Positions 12,433 to 24,738 are shown, counted from the stretch's first letter. The stretch: 64,000 nt of DNA from Cephalopachus bancanus (GCA_027257055.1 JAPVLO010000232.1:4340001-4404000); one strand, 5' to 3'. Notes: a model not told the origin generated them from the letters alone. Made by a program: numbers and translations.

Positions 12433-12821
12433 AGAGACAAAACCCCATAATCAATCAGTCATTTTACAAACCTCTGGCACAGCACGTGGTCAGTTTGCAG
12501 ACTTCGTGTCCCACAGGCAATTCCCCATCCACACTGAATCTCAATATAGTCTTATAAATACTTCTGTGTAGCCCCTGCCTCTTTCCACGTGTTGGGTATG
12601 CACTCTCAGCCCCTACTCCCAGACTCACACTGTACTGGAAAGTCTCCTCCAAGGCAAACACAGGATGTTCCGTCAGCAAGATCGGCCTCACCAGCAAGTC
12701 AGGCCGGGAGACACAGTTCTCCATGTTTCTGGAGTCATGGAGCCAGAGTACTGTTCCATTGTGTCAGGTACTGGGTTTGCTTACTTTTATTATATTTTCA
12801 GTTTTTATTTTTGAATGCTTA

Positions 12822-13109
12822 TTTTTGGAGTTGGGATCTCACTCTGTCTCCCAGACTGGAGTGAAGTGGCACGATCACAGCCACCACAGCCTCAGCCTCC
12901 TGGCTCAGGCCATCCTTCCAACTCAGCCTCCCAAGAAGGGGGACTACAGGCACACGCCATCATGCCCAGCTAATTTTTAAACGTTTTATGGAGATGAGAT
13001 CTCACTATGTTGCCCAGGATGGTCCTGAACTCATGGGCTCAAGCCATCCTCCCGCCTTGGCCTCCCAAAGCATCGGAATTACAGGCATGACCCAAACGCA
13101 CCCGGCCAG
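12822..13109 (-). mobile_element. Alu, - strand
   Basis: Full dimer on the minus strand from ATTTTTGGAGTTGGGATCTC to CACCCGGCC, diverged, with both arms visible. Confidence 0.9.
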
Positions 13110-13324
13110 GTTTACTCATTTTTAAATTCATTCACAAAAAGGTGGCAAAGCCCATGAAGTCTTCCCAGCCTGCCACATATCTTGAACGTGCTTCACCACT
13201 CATTTCTAACCCTCTTAGGCTGAGTAACCACCCTCGGTACTGTTCTGATGGAGACGGTGGTCCCTGAAACTCAGCCATGGCTACCTCTGGAGATCAGCTT
13301 TTATAAGGAGCTACCTCCCTGGGC

Positions 13325-13621
13325 TTTTTTTTTTCTTTTGAATCAGAGTCTCTCTCTGTCTCTCTCTGTCAGGCTGGAGTGCGGTGGCACGCTCATAGCC
13401 ACTGCAGCTCGACCTGCTAGGCTCAGGCAATCCTTCCGCCTCAGCCTTCCAGGTGACTGGAACCTCAGGCATGTGCCACCAAGCCCAGCTGATTTTTAAA
13501 AATTTTTTTGTAGAGACAAGGTCTCGCCATGTTGCTCAGGCTGGTCTTGAACCCCTCAGGCAATCCTCTCGTCTCCGCCTCCCAGAGTGCTGGGATTGCA
13601 GGCAAGAGCCACTGCGCCCGG
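13325..13621 (-). mobile_element. Alu, - strand
   Basis: T-run, then GAATCAGAGTCTCTCTCTGTC, ending ACTGCGCCCG. The right arm has a small TCTC expansion. Confidence 0.9.
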
Positions 13622-14700
13622 TTCAGCCTGTCTTAAGGATGCATCTCTCAGGGAGTCGCCAGCCTAGCCATCCTGTCCTTCATCAGCACCTGCCCTTGGT
13701 GCAGCATCCTCCTCTGACCCTCCGCAGCAGGACAGCAACTCATCATCACTCTCCTAATGTGGTCACTGGTTTGCACTGAGCCAGCCCCACGACTTGGGAG
13801 CCACCACAGTTTGCAAGGTAGGTGCCAGGTGCAGTCCTCACCCGCCTCGGAGCACAGGGTACCGGCTGGGTCCGCCAGAAACAAGGCAGTGCCCTGCCCC
13901 AGCGGCCGCCCGGCACCGACCCACTGAACCCTCAGCCCCCCACCGCCAGGAAGCCCAACCCAGAGGCCCCGCAAACTCATGCGCGGAGGCTTCGTTGAAA
14001 CTCCCCCTCCCGCAGACCTGACCCCTATTGCTGGTGTGAACAGGCTCCTTCTCTGAGGGCAGAGCTTTGAACGCCTAATCACCCCAAGACTTGGAGTCCA
14101 TCCAGTGCCTGCTGTTAGTAGTCAGGCCACGTCACCAGCCCAGGCTTATTAATCATGGAGAGCTGCAGCCCAGCGGCTAAGCTCCAAGTGTCCCTCAACT
14201 GTGTGATCAGCTCTCACCTTCCTGATGAGAAACTTACCTCCTGTCACGAGACCCATCTTCTGAATGAATGGCTCTTTCCGAGGGAGCCAGTTCTCTAAAA
14301 TGCGCCTCAAACCTAAAAAGAATTGACAGAAAAATCAAAACTCCACTATTTTCTTTATGGAATGAGAAGACAGGTGCTTATAGAGGTTCCTGAAAGCTCA
14401 GCCCCACGCTTACTGAAGGAACCCCACGTGTGTGGCTGCAGCCAGGGACGTGGGGGAGGGGGCTGGAGGACTCAGGTCTGACAGGAGGTATGAGTGGGAT
14501 TTCATTTTCTACCTTGAGGAACTTGGGCTATCCACCAAGGGGCTTTAAGCAAGAAAGTGGTATAGGGCTTTAACTTCAGCACTAGCATCCTGGGAGGAGA
14601 TGGATAACGGAAGGTGGGTAGCCGAAAGACTGGTCAGTAGCCAGGGGAAAGACGGTGGTCGGAACCAGGGTGGCTGGAATGGAGAGGTGGACGGCGTTGG
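13622..14700. other. Gene-free stretch, nothing recognised
   Basis: Mixed, moderately GC-rich at 13780-14000. An open minus-strand frame (13648-14082) has low-complexity content and no motif I recognise. Nothing else supportable. Confidence 0.5.
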
Positions 14701-14719
14701 GAGACTCTTAATGCACTGT

Positions 14720-15028
14720 CACTCCTCACCTCCTTCAGGTCCCTGCTTGAGTTTCGCCTTCCAAGGGAGTCCCTCCTTGACCACCCGTTCAAAACAACAG
14801 CCCCTCCCTATACCCCAACCCCGCTTCTGCTTAATTTTCTCCGTAGCTTTTATTACCATCTAGCATTCTATACAGTGTAATTGTTAACCTGATGATTGTT
14901 TGTCTTCCCCAACTAAAATGTACACTCTGTGACACAAGGATTTTTGTGTCTTTTGTTCTCTCTATCCTCAATACTTAGAACAATCTGTGGCACACAGTAG
15001 ATGCTCAACAAGTATTTTCAGAATGAAT
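14720..15028 (+). mobile_element. L2 LINE 3' end
   Basis: Old LINE/L2 tail: CTCCTTCAGGTCCCTGCTT at the left and the typical end ACAGTAGATGCTCAACAAGTATT followed by GAATGAATGA at the right. Diverged, as expected for an ancient element. Confidence 0.75.
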
Positions 15029-15829
15029 GATAGGTGAAGGATGAATAGAATTGGCAGGATGTGATCACTGGTTGGATGGGAGGGATGAGTAAAAGGAAGT
15101 GGCAGAGGAGCAGGGAAAGTCTCCCAGGTTCCCTGCGGACTGGCTGAGCCAGTGGATGGTGTGCTACTGGGTGAGACAGGGAGCACTGATGTAGGGGAGA
15201 GGGCTCTGGAGGTGAGGGAGCGGGGTACCGTGTACGTGAGTCGCCTGTAAGACATCTAGGGTAAGATGTGAAGAGGCAGGAGAGGCTTTTGGGCTGGAGG
15301 AATTGATTGTGCAGTCTTCAGAGTCTTTATTCATAAAAAGCACTTATTGTGCAGAAACTACACCAGGCGCAGTGGATACAAAAGGAGCAAACTGAGGCCA
15401 CAAAAATGGAGAGTATTCCTCGTAAGATCACAACTACTACGACAGTTGATAACAACCGATGTTACTGAGGGGGCAGGGAGCAAGCACTCTCAGACTTTGG
15501 AAGGCACTGGAAATTGGTAGAACCTTCTGGAATACAATTTGGTAACATGTACCAAAAAGCTTAGAAATGTACATGTCCAAGACTCAGCAGTTATTTATTT
15601 GCCAGTCGTAAGTACAACATATGCCATTCACCAAGAGGACAAGGGAGGTGTGACCAGTTTGTGCACCAAGGAGTCATCTAGGAGCCCCATCCAGTGATGC
15701 ACAGGGCAGACCCCTTAGCCCTTGCCCCCTAAAAGGGGTTATATGGGCTTGATCTAGATGCAGCTGCAGGAAAATCAAGGTCTACCCCTGGTACTTTGCT
15801 CACATCTAAGGCACACTCCCACAGAAGGG
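15029..15829. other. Gene-free stretch, nothing recognised
   Basis: No open frame with plausible coding content and no repeat that I can name. Confidence 0.5.
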
Positions 15830-16330
15830 CAACTGGCACCCTGGTCCAGTCACTTATCTCTGGGTAACAAACGAACCCAAGACCTAGTAGCTTAAAACAA
15901 TTATTATATCTCATGATTTGGTGAGTCAGAAACTTGGACAAGGCTCAGCCGGGTGATTCTTCTGTTGTTCTATGTGGCACCAGCTGGGGTCACTTGGTGG
16001 CACTGAGCTGCACCTGGGTCAGTCAGAAGCATCCAATGTGGCTTCACTCATGAGCCTGATACCTTGTTGGGAACAACTCTCAGGCCCAGAGCCTCTCTGC
16101 ATCATCTCTCTAGCAGGGTAGTTGAACTTCTTAGAAGATGGCTCAGGGCTCTAAGAGACCAAGGCAGAAGCTGCCAGTCCTTTTAAAGTCTAACCCTAAT
16201 ACCAGCATAGCATCATTTTGGCCATACTCTAAAGGCCAAAAAGTCATTGTCCAGTAATAGATCCTGCTTCTCAACTGAAGGAATGTCAATGAATTTGCAG
16301 CCATCTTCAATCTGCCCTACTCCTTGGCTC
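15830..16330 (+). repeat. Old mammalian interspersed repeat, family not assigned
   Basis: CCTAGTAGCTTAAAACAATT followed by a Gly/Ser-poor stretch with CTCAGCCGGGTGATTCTTCT resembles a common old mammalian LTR-type repeat. A related copy seems to lie at 45440-45930. A minus-strand open frame (16213-16485) overlaps its right part and is judged non-coding. Confidence 0.4.
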
Positions 16331-17290
16331 AGGATTTCCAAGAGAGAAAGATCTGGCTGTGCATTCAAGCTCTTCCCCTTCTGCTTCCCTACTGTGTGGG
16401 CCAGTTCCTCTCCGAAGGTGTTTTGCAATGTGAAAATCACCCTGCTTCCCTTTCCATAGAAAATGAGGCTTATTATGGCAGCCAAAAGGGATCCCCTGCA
16501 GTCTCATCCTAACGCCATGTGTGACACACACCAGCAAGTTGCTGACTGGCTCTCCTGCAAGGCCTCCACTGTGAAAGAGATATATTCGGCCTAGTTGTAG
16601 CCATCTGTTTTGGGGAACATGGCTCATCCAAGGGTGTGGAGGTTCTACTGATCACTTACCACATTGGTCACCAGCAGTAACTGATCACTCTGAAGGCAGC
16701 TGCTCTTGAGGAAGCGTGCAGACCCAAGTTAATTCCCAAAGGCTCTTGTGGAACCTTGGCACTTCCTTGTTGGTCCAACAAGAGAGGAACATAGCTCTTG
16801 CCAGAGTTGCAGACAGTATGAATTCTCTTACGAGGGCGCCATGAATGATACAAAAAGTGCCTGAGTGGTGGCCAAAAGTGAGACTATGGCTGCCAGTTGG
16901 CAGGGCACCATCAAGGCAGGGACAGAGCTACAAGGATGCCGCGCAACCAAGCTGGGCAAGCTGGTCGGAGAGAAGGTCCCAGAAGGCTGGCAGATCCCTC
17001 TTCCAGGTGGACTCCGGGGCACACTTGGATTATCTTTATATCCAGAGGGCCTCAGCAAGCTTCTCCGAGCACGGATGCCTCCCACCTTGCAGGGCTGGCA
17101 GGCGGGTAAGAGGGCAGAGGCCTTCCGAGTGCTCAGAGAGAGACCAGGGTCGCCTGGAACAACATCCACTTCTGCCGTGGAGAAAGCATTCCTGGAAGGA
17201 ATGCACACCCTTCCTTCCACGCCACACTCGTGACTACTCACAGCAGCTCGAGGCCTGGTGGAGAGGTGAGACCTGGGCTTTCCATTCTGA
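16331..17290. other. Gene-free stretch with overlapping open frames
   Basis: Several overlapping frames (the longest is 205 codons on the minus strand, 16828-17445) cover the same bases. None has a recognisable domain, and both strands being open argues against coding. Nothing supportable as a gene. Confidence 0.5.
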
Positions 17291-17294
17291 GTGC

Positions 17295-17460
17295 AGAGCT
17301 GTGTGGCAGTTTTAAAATATGTCCACCAATACTTTGGTTCTCCTCCTTTCATGTGGTGGAGCTTGGGGTCTTCCGAATGGTTGAGTAATAGCCTGAAAAC
17401 ACATTCCTCCATAAAAGCAACAAGAATACTGGCAAAAGAAATCAACCTCTCAGACTGGAG
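17295..17460 (+). repeat. Fragment of an LTR-like mammalian repeat
   Basis: TTTTAAAATATGTCCACCAATACTTTGG and the following bases resemble the 5' start of the same repeat type whose 3' portion is seen at 19640-20152. Confidence 0.35.
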
Positions 17461-17981
17461 ATTAACTGTAGGCTTGCAACACTACTTGGATAATGGATTC
17501 AAGAAACACTGCTGAACCTTGGTAAGAACAGCAAGCGTTGGGGCATTTTAACTTGCACCGCCACATATCCCCAGTCCCGCTCTGCAGTGGCCTTGAAAGC
17601 CAGCAGCTTTGAATCATGGTGCTGTGAAAATGAGTAGCCGGGCAGCCTCTGCAGGGGCAGACCGGGCTTAGAGCCCCCCACCGTGCGCCCCCAAGATCAC
17701 CACCCCTTGACCTGTGGTACAGCTCCCGGGAAAGCTCCCTCCACAGGCTGGTTTCATTGTTTGACCTGATTCAGAGTTCACTCTGGGTGGGGCTGGGGGG
17801 CAGACCTCATCCCTGGGGTGTTTGTCAAAAACAGCCACTAGCCAGAGTTTACTGCGGCCACCTGAGGTTGTGACGCAGCTGAGGAGAACACAAGCCTAAA
17901 GGAAGGGCTCAGGCAGGAGATGCTCATGGGGGCTTTGGAAGCTCCATCATATCGCAGGCATCAGGAAGGCCGTGCACACAC

Positions 17982-18145
17982 GCAGATGATGGGTGAGGCC
18001 ATGCGTGTGTGCAGACAGCGTGTGAGGTCTTGCACACATGCAGACAGCGTGTACAGGCATGCATGCAGATGGTATGTGAGGCCATACATGGGTGCAGACT
18101 GTCTGTGTGGCCGTGCACTAGTGCAGACTGTGTGTGTGCTCAGGA
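17982..18145. repeat. 29-bp minisatellite, six copies
   Basis: Units begin GCAGA[T/C] at 17982, 18011, 18040, 18065, 18094 and 18123, that is spacings of 29, 29, 25, 29 and 29. A typical unit is GCAGACAGCGTGTGAGGTCT plus nine bases. It is rich in alternating purine/pyrimidine (TGTGTG, GCACACA). Confidence 0.85.
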
Positions 18146-18420
18146 AGGACCAACATGGGACCTGACCTCACTCTGGTTGACCCTGAGGCCCTGGGCAACG
18201 TCCAGGAGCATGAAGAGCATGCCCAAGCACACGACACATGGTGCCCTTGACAAAAGCTAGAGACGCACCATTCAAAGTGTTTAAGGACATCTCTGCTACT
18301 AGCCAACTACTGAGTTAACTGAACAGAGAATTCAGCCACGACAGGGATATTGTTTTACAGAATTTGTCCAGGAAAGTTACTAAACAAACAGTAGCAACAA
18401 ACCCTGGGTGGAGGAAGGTA

Positions 18421-19200
18421 CAGGCTGAGAGTCCTTAATCAAAAAACCCCGAAATGCTCCCAAATCGGAAAGTTTTAAATGCTGACATGATGCCACAAAT
18501 GGAAAATCCCACACCTGACCTCAAGTGTCACAGCTCCGTCAACTTTGTTTCCTGTACAACATTATTTAAAATACTGTGTACAAGGTATGTAGGGGAGCAA
18601 ATATGATTTCTTTTCTTTCCCTTTCAAGGTTTAGAGTTGAGACACTCTCATAAAACTCTCAGAATAACAAGAGAAAAACAAGCAGAAGTGTTTTAGCTCA
18701 GGTCTTGCCCATCATGGGACAGGACTCAGATCACAGTATTTCCCTCTGGAGGCAGTGGCCCTGGCACCTTCTCTAATAGAATTTTAATAAAGAGGCATAA
18801 CCCTAGGTAGTGACAAGCCAGAAAGAGCTTCCCAGGTTTCCACAGGGTGGGAACCGTGGGAAGGTATAGCCATGTGAGAGTCAGGTCAGCTTCCAGGTCC
18901 TCCAGTGCTGCACTCCCTGGGCTGTTTCAGGCGGAGAACCAGGTGTCACGGGAAAGGTGGAGGAGAGGGCAGAGTGTACTCCCGTGTTTCAACCTTTTAA
19001 CTTTCACTAAATCCCAGTACATAGAGAGGAATAATTTGGTTTCAGATGCATATGACATATAAATTAATCTCATGTTTAGACTTGGGTTCCTTCCCCAAGA
19101 TATCTCATTACATATATGCAAATATACAAAAATCTGAATAAATCCAAAATCCAAAATGCTTCTGGTCTCCAGTATTCCAAATGAGGGATACGCAACCTGT
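18421..19200. mobile_element. Tigger/pogo-type DNA transposon
   Basis: Left end CAGGCTGAGAGTCCTTAATC after a TA (18419-18420). The reverse complement of the right end begins CAGGTTGCGTATCCCTCAT. Both ends also share CAAAATCCAAAATGC / CCGAAATGCTCCC-type subterminal sequence. This fits the terminal inverted repeats of Tigger-like elements, with TA as target. No transposase frame remains. Confidence 0.75.
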
Positions 19201-19239
19201 GTCTGATTTCCAGTTACTACAAAGCATTATTTTAATGTC

Positions 19240-19405
19240 CAGTTTTGAACTACTGGGTAGGGGTTTCCCTTTGGGCTGAAAAAATGTTATGGAATTAGTG
19301 GTGATGGCTGCATTATTAAAATCCATGGGATCATATGCACATTTTAAAAGAGTAATTATTACATGTGACATATCTCAATAAAAATTTTTAGAGAAAAAAA
19401 TCCAA
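19240..19405 (+). mobile_element. Old L1 (L1M-type) 3' end
   Basis: TTAGTGGTGATGGCTGCATTA, then CATTTTAAAAGAGTAATTATT and ATATCTCAATAAAAATTTT. This is the conserved end of mammalian-wide L1M 3' UTRs, with the polyadenylation signal AATAAA. Confidence 0.65.
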
Positions 19406-19639
19406 CTTTTAACAACAACAACAAAAATGTGTGAGACACACAAAGAAACAGGAAAGCATGGCCCATACTCAGGAAGAAGCAGTCAGTAGGAACTGTCCCT
19501 GTGGAAGCCCAGATGTTACTGTACAAAGACTTTTAGACAGCTTGTATAAGTATGTTCAAATAACTAAAGGAAGCCACGTCTAAAGAGTTAAAGGGGAGTG
19601 TAAGAATAATGTCTCACCAAGTAGAGAACATCAATACCG

Positions 19640-20152
19640 AATAGAAATTATTGTTTACCAAAAGAGGTGGAGCTTAATTCCTTTCCCCTTACCTTGGGTT
19701 GCAGTTGCCAACTCAATTCTACCGAGTAGAACACGGCAGGAGTGATGGCGTGTGGGTGGATTCGGTCATGAAAAGCAACAAGGCTCATCCCTGTTCTCTC
19801 TCCCATCACCCCTCTGGGGGAAGCCAGCTACCATGGCACAAGGACACCCAAGCAGCCTGCGGAGAGGGCCACGTGGCAAAGCACTGGGGCCTCCTGCCAA
19901 AACCAGAAAGGAATGGAGGCCTTCTTCCAGCAACCATGGAGTGGGTTGGCCATGTAGGAAGCGAATCCTTCGACCCAGTCAAGCTCTACCCCTGAGGCCT
20001 CAATAACCTCACGAGAGACCCCGAGCTAGACCACCCAGGTAATTGCTCCTGACTCCTGGCCCTCAGAAGCTATGTGTCTCACACAAACTGTGCTTGTTGT
20101 TTAAGCAGTTAAGTTTTGGAATAAGTTACACAGCAATAATGACTAATACATG
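19640..20152 (+). repeat. LTR-like mammalian repeat
   Basis: Contains CTCTGGGGGAAGCCAGCTAC, CCTCACGAGAGACCCCGAG, and ends with TTAAGTTTTGGAATAAGTTA and TAATGACTAATACA. These are blocks of a common old non-coding LTR-type repeat. Family name not assigned. Confidence 0.55.
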
Positions 20153-22295
20153 CTGAGAGGAAAAAGCCTTTAAAACAGTCAAAGGAAAGAATTAAGCCAG
20201 GTAGAGGAATGTTACCAGGCAGCTCATGTTGCTGTAACAAAAGGAAGAACTTTCACAGGGAAATCAGCTCACCATGAAATGGGTCACATTTCAAAGCACT
20301 AAAGAGAGATGGCCATCCGTCATAGATGATGAATGTGATTTTTCTTCTCTACTGGGTGGAGAATTTTTTTTGATGACCTCTGTTTTCAAATTTACTTATA
20401 ATTTGATGTCCACGACCACCACCATCTGTTTTTCAGACAGAAGCTGAAGAAGTCTGCAATTATGACATATATACATAAAGAAGTTAAGATACAAACTTTA
20501 AAAAACAGAAGTCAGAAACTACATAGAATTTGGGGAGTTGCAACAATTAAAAGTAGTCTCATGAGAGCGCCAAGAAGAAGAAACGACCGAAACGACGCTG
20601 CCAGAGACACCCGGGTGAGGCCCATCTCGCTGTGGGTAGACTACCTGGCTCAGGCCATCCTTCCCAACTCGTTGTCATCTCTGTACTGTTGTCGGGGGCT
20701 AAACATTACCCGACTTAAGGTAAGCTAAAAGACGCGTCTCGCTGTAGATGGAAAAATTTTGTGGGCAGCAGATCCCAGAAGGCAGGTCTGAGAAAGTCCA
20801 GCTCCCTCCTTGCTGGAGAAGAACAGACCTCACTGGCGTTCACAGGGACCGCCTTGCAACTTCGCCTGCAGAACGCGGGATGCAGTCTCCTTTGTTTACG
20901 CCAGTGGAAGATGGAGGAGGGAGTTTGGGCTCATAGACTATCCTTGCTGAGACAAGCATTTGGGTGACCCCAAACGATCCTGAGGCTTCCTACATGTTGA
21001 CCGGGGAGCTGCCTCCACAATCTGACGTGGGATGCAGACACTCAGGTTCCCAGACAAGCCCGTCTACCCACAAGTCCCTTTTTCTGGTTATTTCAACTTC
21101 CCTCAGGGTAGACACTGGGACTTTATGGCTGTGGTTCCCAGTGTGACGAGCCATCTGGGGCCTGAAATGTTCATGATATCAGTCGTCCATCTCCATCACG
21201 AATGGTTCTGGAAATCTGAATTGGAGTTTCAAGGCCTTCTGATCAAAACTCAGATGATCAGTGATAGTCAAGGTCCCGAATAAGCACCAGGTTCTCAGAT
21301 TCCAGCACTGGAAGCATTGGGCAGTGAAGTCCAATGTCCCCAAGGGAGGACTCCCGGCACTGTCCCCAAGGGAGGGCTCCCACACATCCATCAACATAAA
21401 GTATGAGAAAAAGTGAAGAAACAGTGCCTGATGTGCCCTTTCCACCAAGGTCCCTGCTTAATTCCAAGCCTGTTCTGCAGGCTGAGTGTCGGGCAGCTGA
21501 AGGGTGGCCAGTCTTACTCTGGAATTAAAGCCTGCTGCAATGTTAATGACAGTCTGCCAGTGGGTTTGCTGGAAGTTCATTTAGATCTACATAATTATGA
21601 TTGAATCCCTCATCCTGAGACATCAAAAAGGTCCCTACCCAAGGCAAGCTGCATGATGCCATGCCACAAAGAGTACAGCTGGGCAACTCCTGTTCCTTTT
21701 TGTGTGAAGTGCTCACACCCACAGTGATAGCTTTATTAAACAGTGTGACCCAACTCAATTCTTGCACACAGGGCGTGATCGCCTAATCAAAACCGCAGAA
21801 CATGGCTGAGCAGGTTGTGAAAAGAAGTCTGGCATCATCTTAAGCAGCAGATTAACGTCTCTGGATGGGAAAGTCATAGGGGTGGGGATAACTGAGAATG
21901 TCAGTTCTCTCACGGTGGCCCTTGGGGGTAAGGAAGTCCTCAGCGCTATCTTCAGAACTCCACCCCTGTCTCTAGGATGACTGGCTGGCCACAGACGACC
22001 CCTGGGGCACATCCTCTTCATACACAGCGCATTCCTAGGGCCAAGGAGAGCTCTCACTGGAGTATCTGTGTTTCTTGCCCTCCATCCTCCAAGGGAGATG
22101 AGACGTGGGCATGAGAATTAGAGACCCATCAGAGAGTGACTTGGAGCCAAACCCAGTAGAGTATCTGAACCAGAGGCAGAGCCAGAGACCCCAAGGGGTG
22201 GGGCGGACATGTTGCCAAGCTTGGGGCAGGGAGGTGGGGAAAGGGTCGGGGTGTTTCCAGAAAGTGATGGCATTTGGGCTCGGCTTAAAGGATGG
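20153..22295. other. Gene-free stretch; CpG-containing island-like patch at 20570-20740
   Basis: No gene recognised. At 20570-20740 several CpGs (ACGACCGAAACGACGC, AGACGCGTCTCGC) stand out from the AT-rich surroundings. At 21331-21382 a 25-base block with CCCCAAGGGAGG(A/G)CTCCC occurs twice in tandem. Confidence 0.5.
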
Positions 22296-22299
22296 GGTT

Positions 22300-23505
22300 A
22301 TGGGTTGAATGGTGTTCCCCCCAAATTTAAGTCCTAACCCCCGGTACCTCAGAATGGGACCTTTTTTGGGAACTAGGATCATTGTAGATGTAATTAGTTA
22401 AAATGAGGTCATACTGGAGTGAGGCGGGCCTCTAATCCAATAAGAGTGGTGTCTTCTGTCAGGCTCGCTGGCTCAGCCTGTAATCCCACACTTTGGGAGG
22501 CTGAGGGGAGTGGATCGCCTGAGCCCATGGGTTCGAGACCCCCCTAGACAACTTGGTGAGACCTCATCCCTACAATAAATCAAAAATTAGCCGGGTGTGG
22601 TAGCGCGCGCCTGTAGTTCCAGCTACTCGGAAGGCTGAGGCGGAAGGATCGCCAGAGCCCAGCGGGTCGAGGCTGCGGTGGCCGGGAGCGGCCACTGCAC
22701 TCCAGTCTGGGCGACAGAGTGAGACTCCAACTCAAAAAAAAAAAAAGAGCAATGTCCTTATAAAAAGGGTGACAGGATAGAGGACATGCTACTCCAAACT
22801 GTGACACCTTGGCATTTGAGAAAGCAGCAGAAACAGAAAGGTCACTCTTACCCTGTCCCTGAAGGAGGCTGTAAAACCTGGGCAGGTCACTCTCTGGCCT
22901 TCTCCCTCCCTTCTCCCTAAAGACCCTCACGTGCAGGTGCCTTGCCCTATATCAAGAGAAGGGATGTCGCACAGGGACATCGCCAAGTGGCTGAACAAGC
23001 AGATCTTGCAAAGGTCCCCAGGTTGTTGCCATCAGACGTTGCCTTTGTCTTCCAATTACTCTGCTGCACGACTGTGTGCCAAAATCCAAGGGCTCCCCAT
23101 CTCCTTGGGTCTTCGTGCCTGAAGGCGTAAGTGTCACATAAAACTCATGTTAAAAAAACGCATGTGCTTTTCTCCTGCTAATCTGTCGATGTTATGAGGC
23201 TTCAGCCATGAACCTTGCAGCAGGTGACGAAAGGTCTTACTTTTTCTCCCTTCCAAGGGGAGAGTTGGAGGGAGACATGCCTGGGAGCAGCTGGTGACAA
23301 CGGGCGCTGTGCAGCCACAGCCAAGGAGCCCCCGGCAGCTCCCAAGCCTGGAGCATCAGCTTCTCCAGAGCCCCAGAGGGTACCCGGCACTGCCCACAAC
23401 CCAGCTTTCAGTTTGGCCTTAGAACTGTGAGACAGCGAAGTTGGGCCATTCCCAGTCACCCAGTGTGCGGAACCTGATTACAGCAGCCCTAGCCAACACA
23501 TCCAG
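22300..23505 (+). repeat. LTR-type repeat interrupted by an Alu
   Basis: Starts GGGTTGAATGGTGTTCCCCC with GATGTAATTAGTTAAAATGA and CTCTAATCCAATAAGAGTGG. After the Alu it resumes at CTTATAAAAAGGGTGACAGG. A typical end (AGAACTGTGAGACAGC then CCCAGTGTGCGG and CAGCAGCCCTAGCCAACAC) occurs at 23421-23500. This pattern is typical of MaLR-like LTRs. The middle (about 22800-23400) is less certain. Confidence 0.55.
22460..22746 (+). mobile_element. Alu, + strand
   Basis: Lineage-type Alu (CTACAATAAATCAAAAATTAG linker, GCGGAAGGATCGCC right arm, GAGACTCCAACTC before the A-tail). It is inserted in the LTR-type repeat, with an imperfect duplication around AAGAGTGGTGTCTT / AAGAGCAATGTCCTT. Confidence 0.92.
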
Positions 23506-23664
23506 AAGTGTACACATGCAGACTGCATTTTTACATGAGGGAAGAGGGAAACTTGGGTGAAGGAAAGAGCACAAGATATTCGGGCTGAGAATGCACTTGC
23601 CTGTCGAGAGAGTCCAGTGGTTCAGTTCTGCTGGAACCAGGAGTGTGGAGAGAGGCCTGTGAAG

Positions 23665-24275
23665 ACGGATGAGTCTGTTTTCCACTGTTATAAATGAATA
23701 CCTGAGGCTGGGTCATTTATTTATTTATTTTTTTAAAAAAGAGGTTTAGGCCATTGCCTTGCTAAGCTATGGGCGGCCATGTGCTCTTTGAGCTGTGGCT
23801 GCCATGTTTCCCAGCTTTGGCCCCCTCCCCTACCCTGGGGAGGTGAATCTCCTCTCTCTCTGTCTCTCTCTCCCTTGCTAACTTAGTTTTTAGATGAACC
23901 ATAATTTTCTAATCCAAAAAAATTAAATTAAGTTAAATGAAAATGAAAAAAAGAGATGTCCTTGGCTCCTGGCTCTGCATGGCACAGGCATCCGCCCCTG
24001 GGAAGGCCTCAGGAAGCCTCGATCACGGCAGAAGGTGCAAGGGAGCAGGCGTGTCACACGGCGAGAGTGCAAGCGAGAGGCAGCAAGTTGGCAGAGGCCA
24101 GACTCTTCCACAGCCAACTCCCACTGCACTAGCAGAGCGAGAACTCCCTCTTGCTGCGCAAGGGATGGCGTTCACAAGGGATAGGCCCCTGACTCCATGA
24201 CCCAGGCTCCTCCCGGTAGGCCCCACCTCCAGCACTGGGGCTCACACACCAACAGGAGATTGTCCTGGGAGGCAC
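23665..24275 (-). mobile_element. MaLR-type LTR, - strand, with an inserted fragment
   Basis: TGTTATAAATGAATACCTGAG and GGCTGGGTCATTTAT, later GGCCTCAGGAAGCCTCGATC, GGCGTGTCACACGGCGAGAG and GGCCCCACCTCCAGCACTGG. These are the usual blocks of an MST/THE-like LTR read on the opposite strand. It is interrupted by about 200 bp at 23748-23944. Confidence 0.75.
23748..23944 (+). other. Poly-A-ended retroposed fragment inside the LTR
   Basis: An insert between two similar A-rich direct repeats (AAAAAAGAGGTTT at 23735-23747, AAAAAAAGAGATGT at about 23945-23958). The right end is A-rich. It contains a CTCTCTCTCTGTCTCTCTCT run. It looks like an L1-mobilised fragment; the source was not recognised. Confidence 0.45.
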
Positions 24276-24738
24276 ATTCCGCAAGGAGGTCTCGGGAACC
24301 AGGTGGAGAGGCCAGGCTGGCAGGGCAGACGACCTTGGGTGCACTTCCCAGAGAAACAGGGGCCCTGCAGCAGCTGGGTCATTGGAGACGCCAAGCAGGT
24401 CCCAGCTAGGAAAGGGGCAGATTTCAGAGGAGAGGGGAGACAGGCAAGAGGCGATGCTGTATTCTGACCCGGCAGACACTCGTGTGCGGGGAAGAAGGGA
24501 CAGGGAGAGCACTGAACAGAATATCACCACCACTGGCGCCTGGAGACAAGAGGACAGGAGTGCCACTCACAGATCTCGTGAGGACGGAGGACCAAGAGGG
24601 TAGTTAGGAGTTCGTTTATATTTTACACATTGATGTTGAGGTAGACCAGAAGGCAGTTGGACTTGGATGAAGATATAACATCATTCATCTAAACAAGAGA
24701 AGTAAAATTGTGACACCAGCTAAGAAATAATGGCTCTA

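Noticed and set aside
16828..17445. 205-codon minus-strand frame
   Set aside because: Three other frames are open over the same bases, and there is no recognisable domain, splice signal or poly-A feature.
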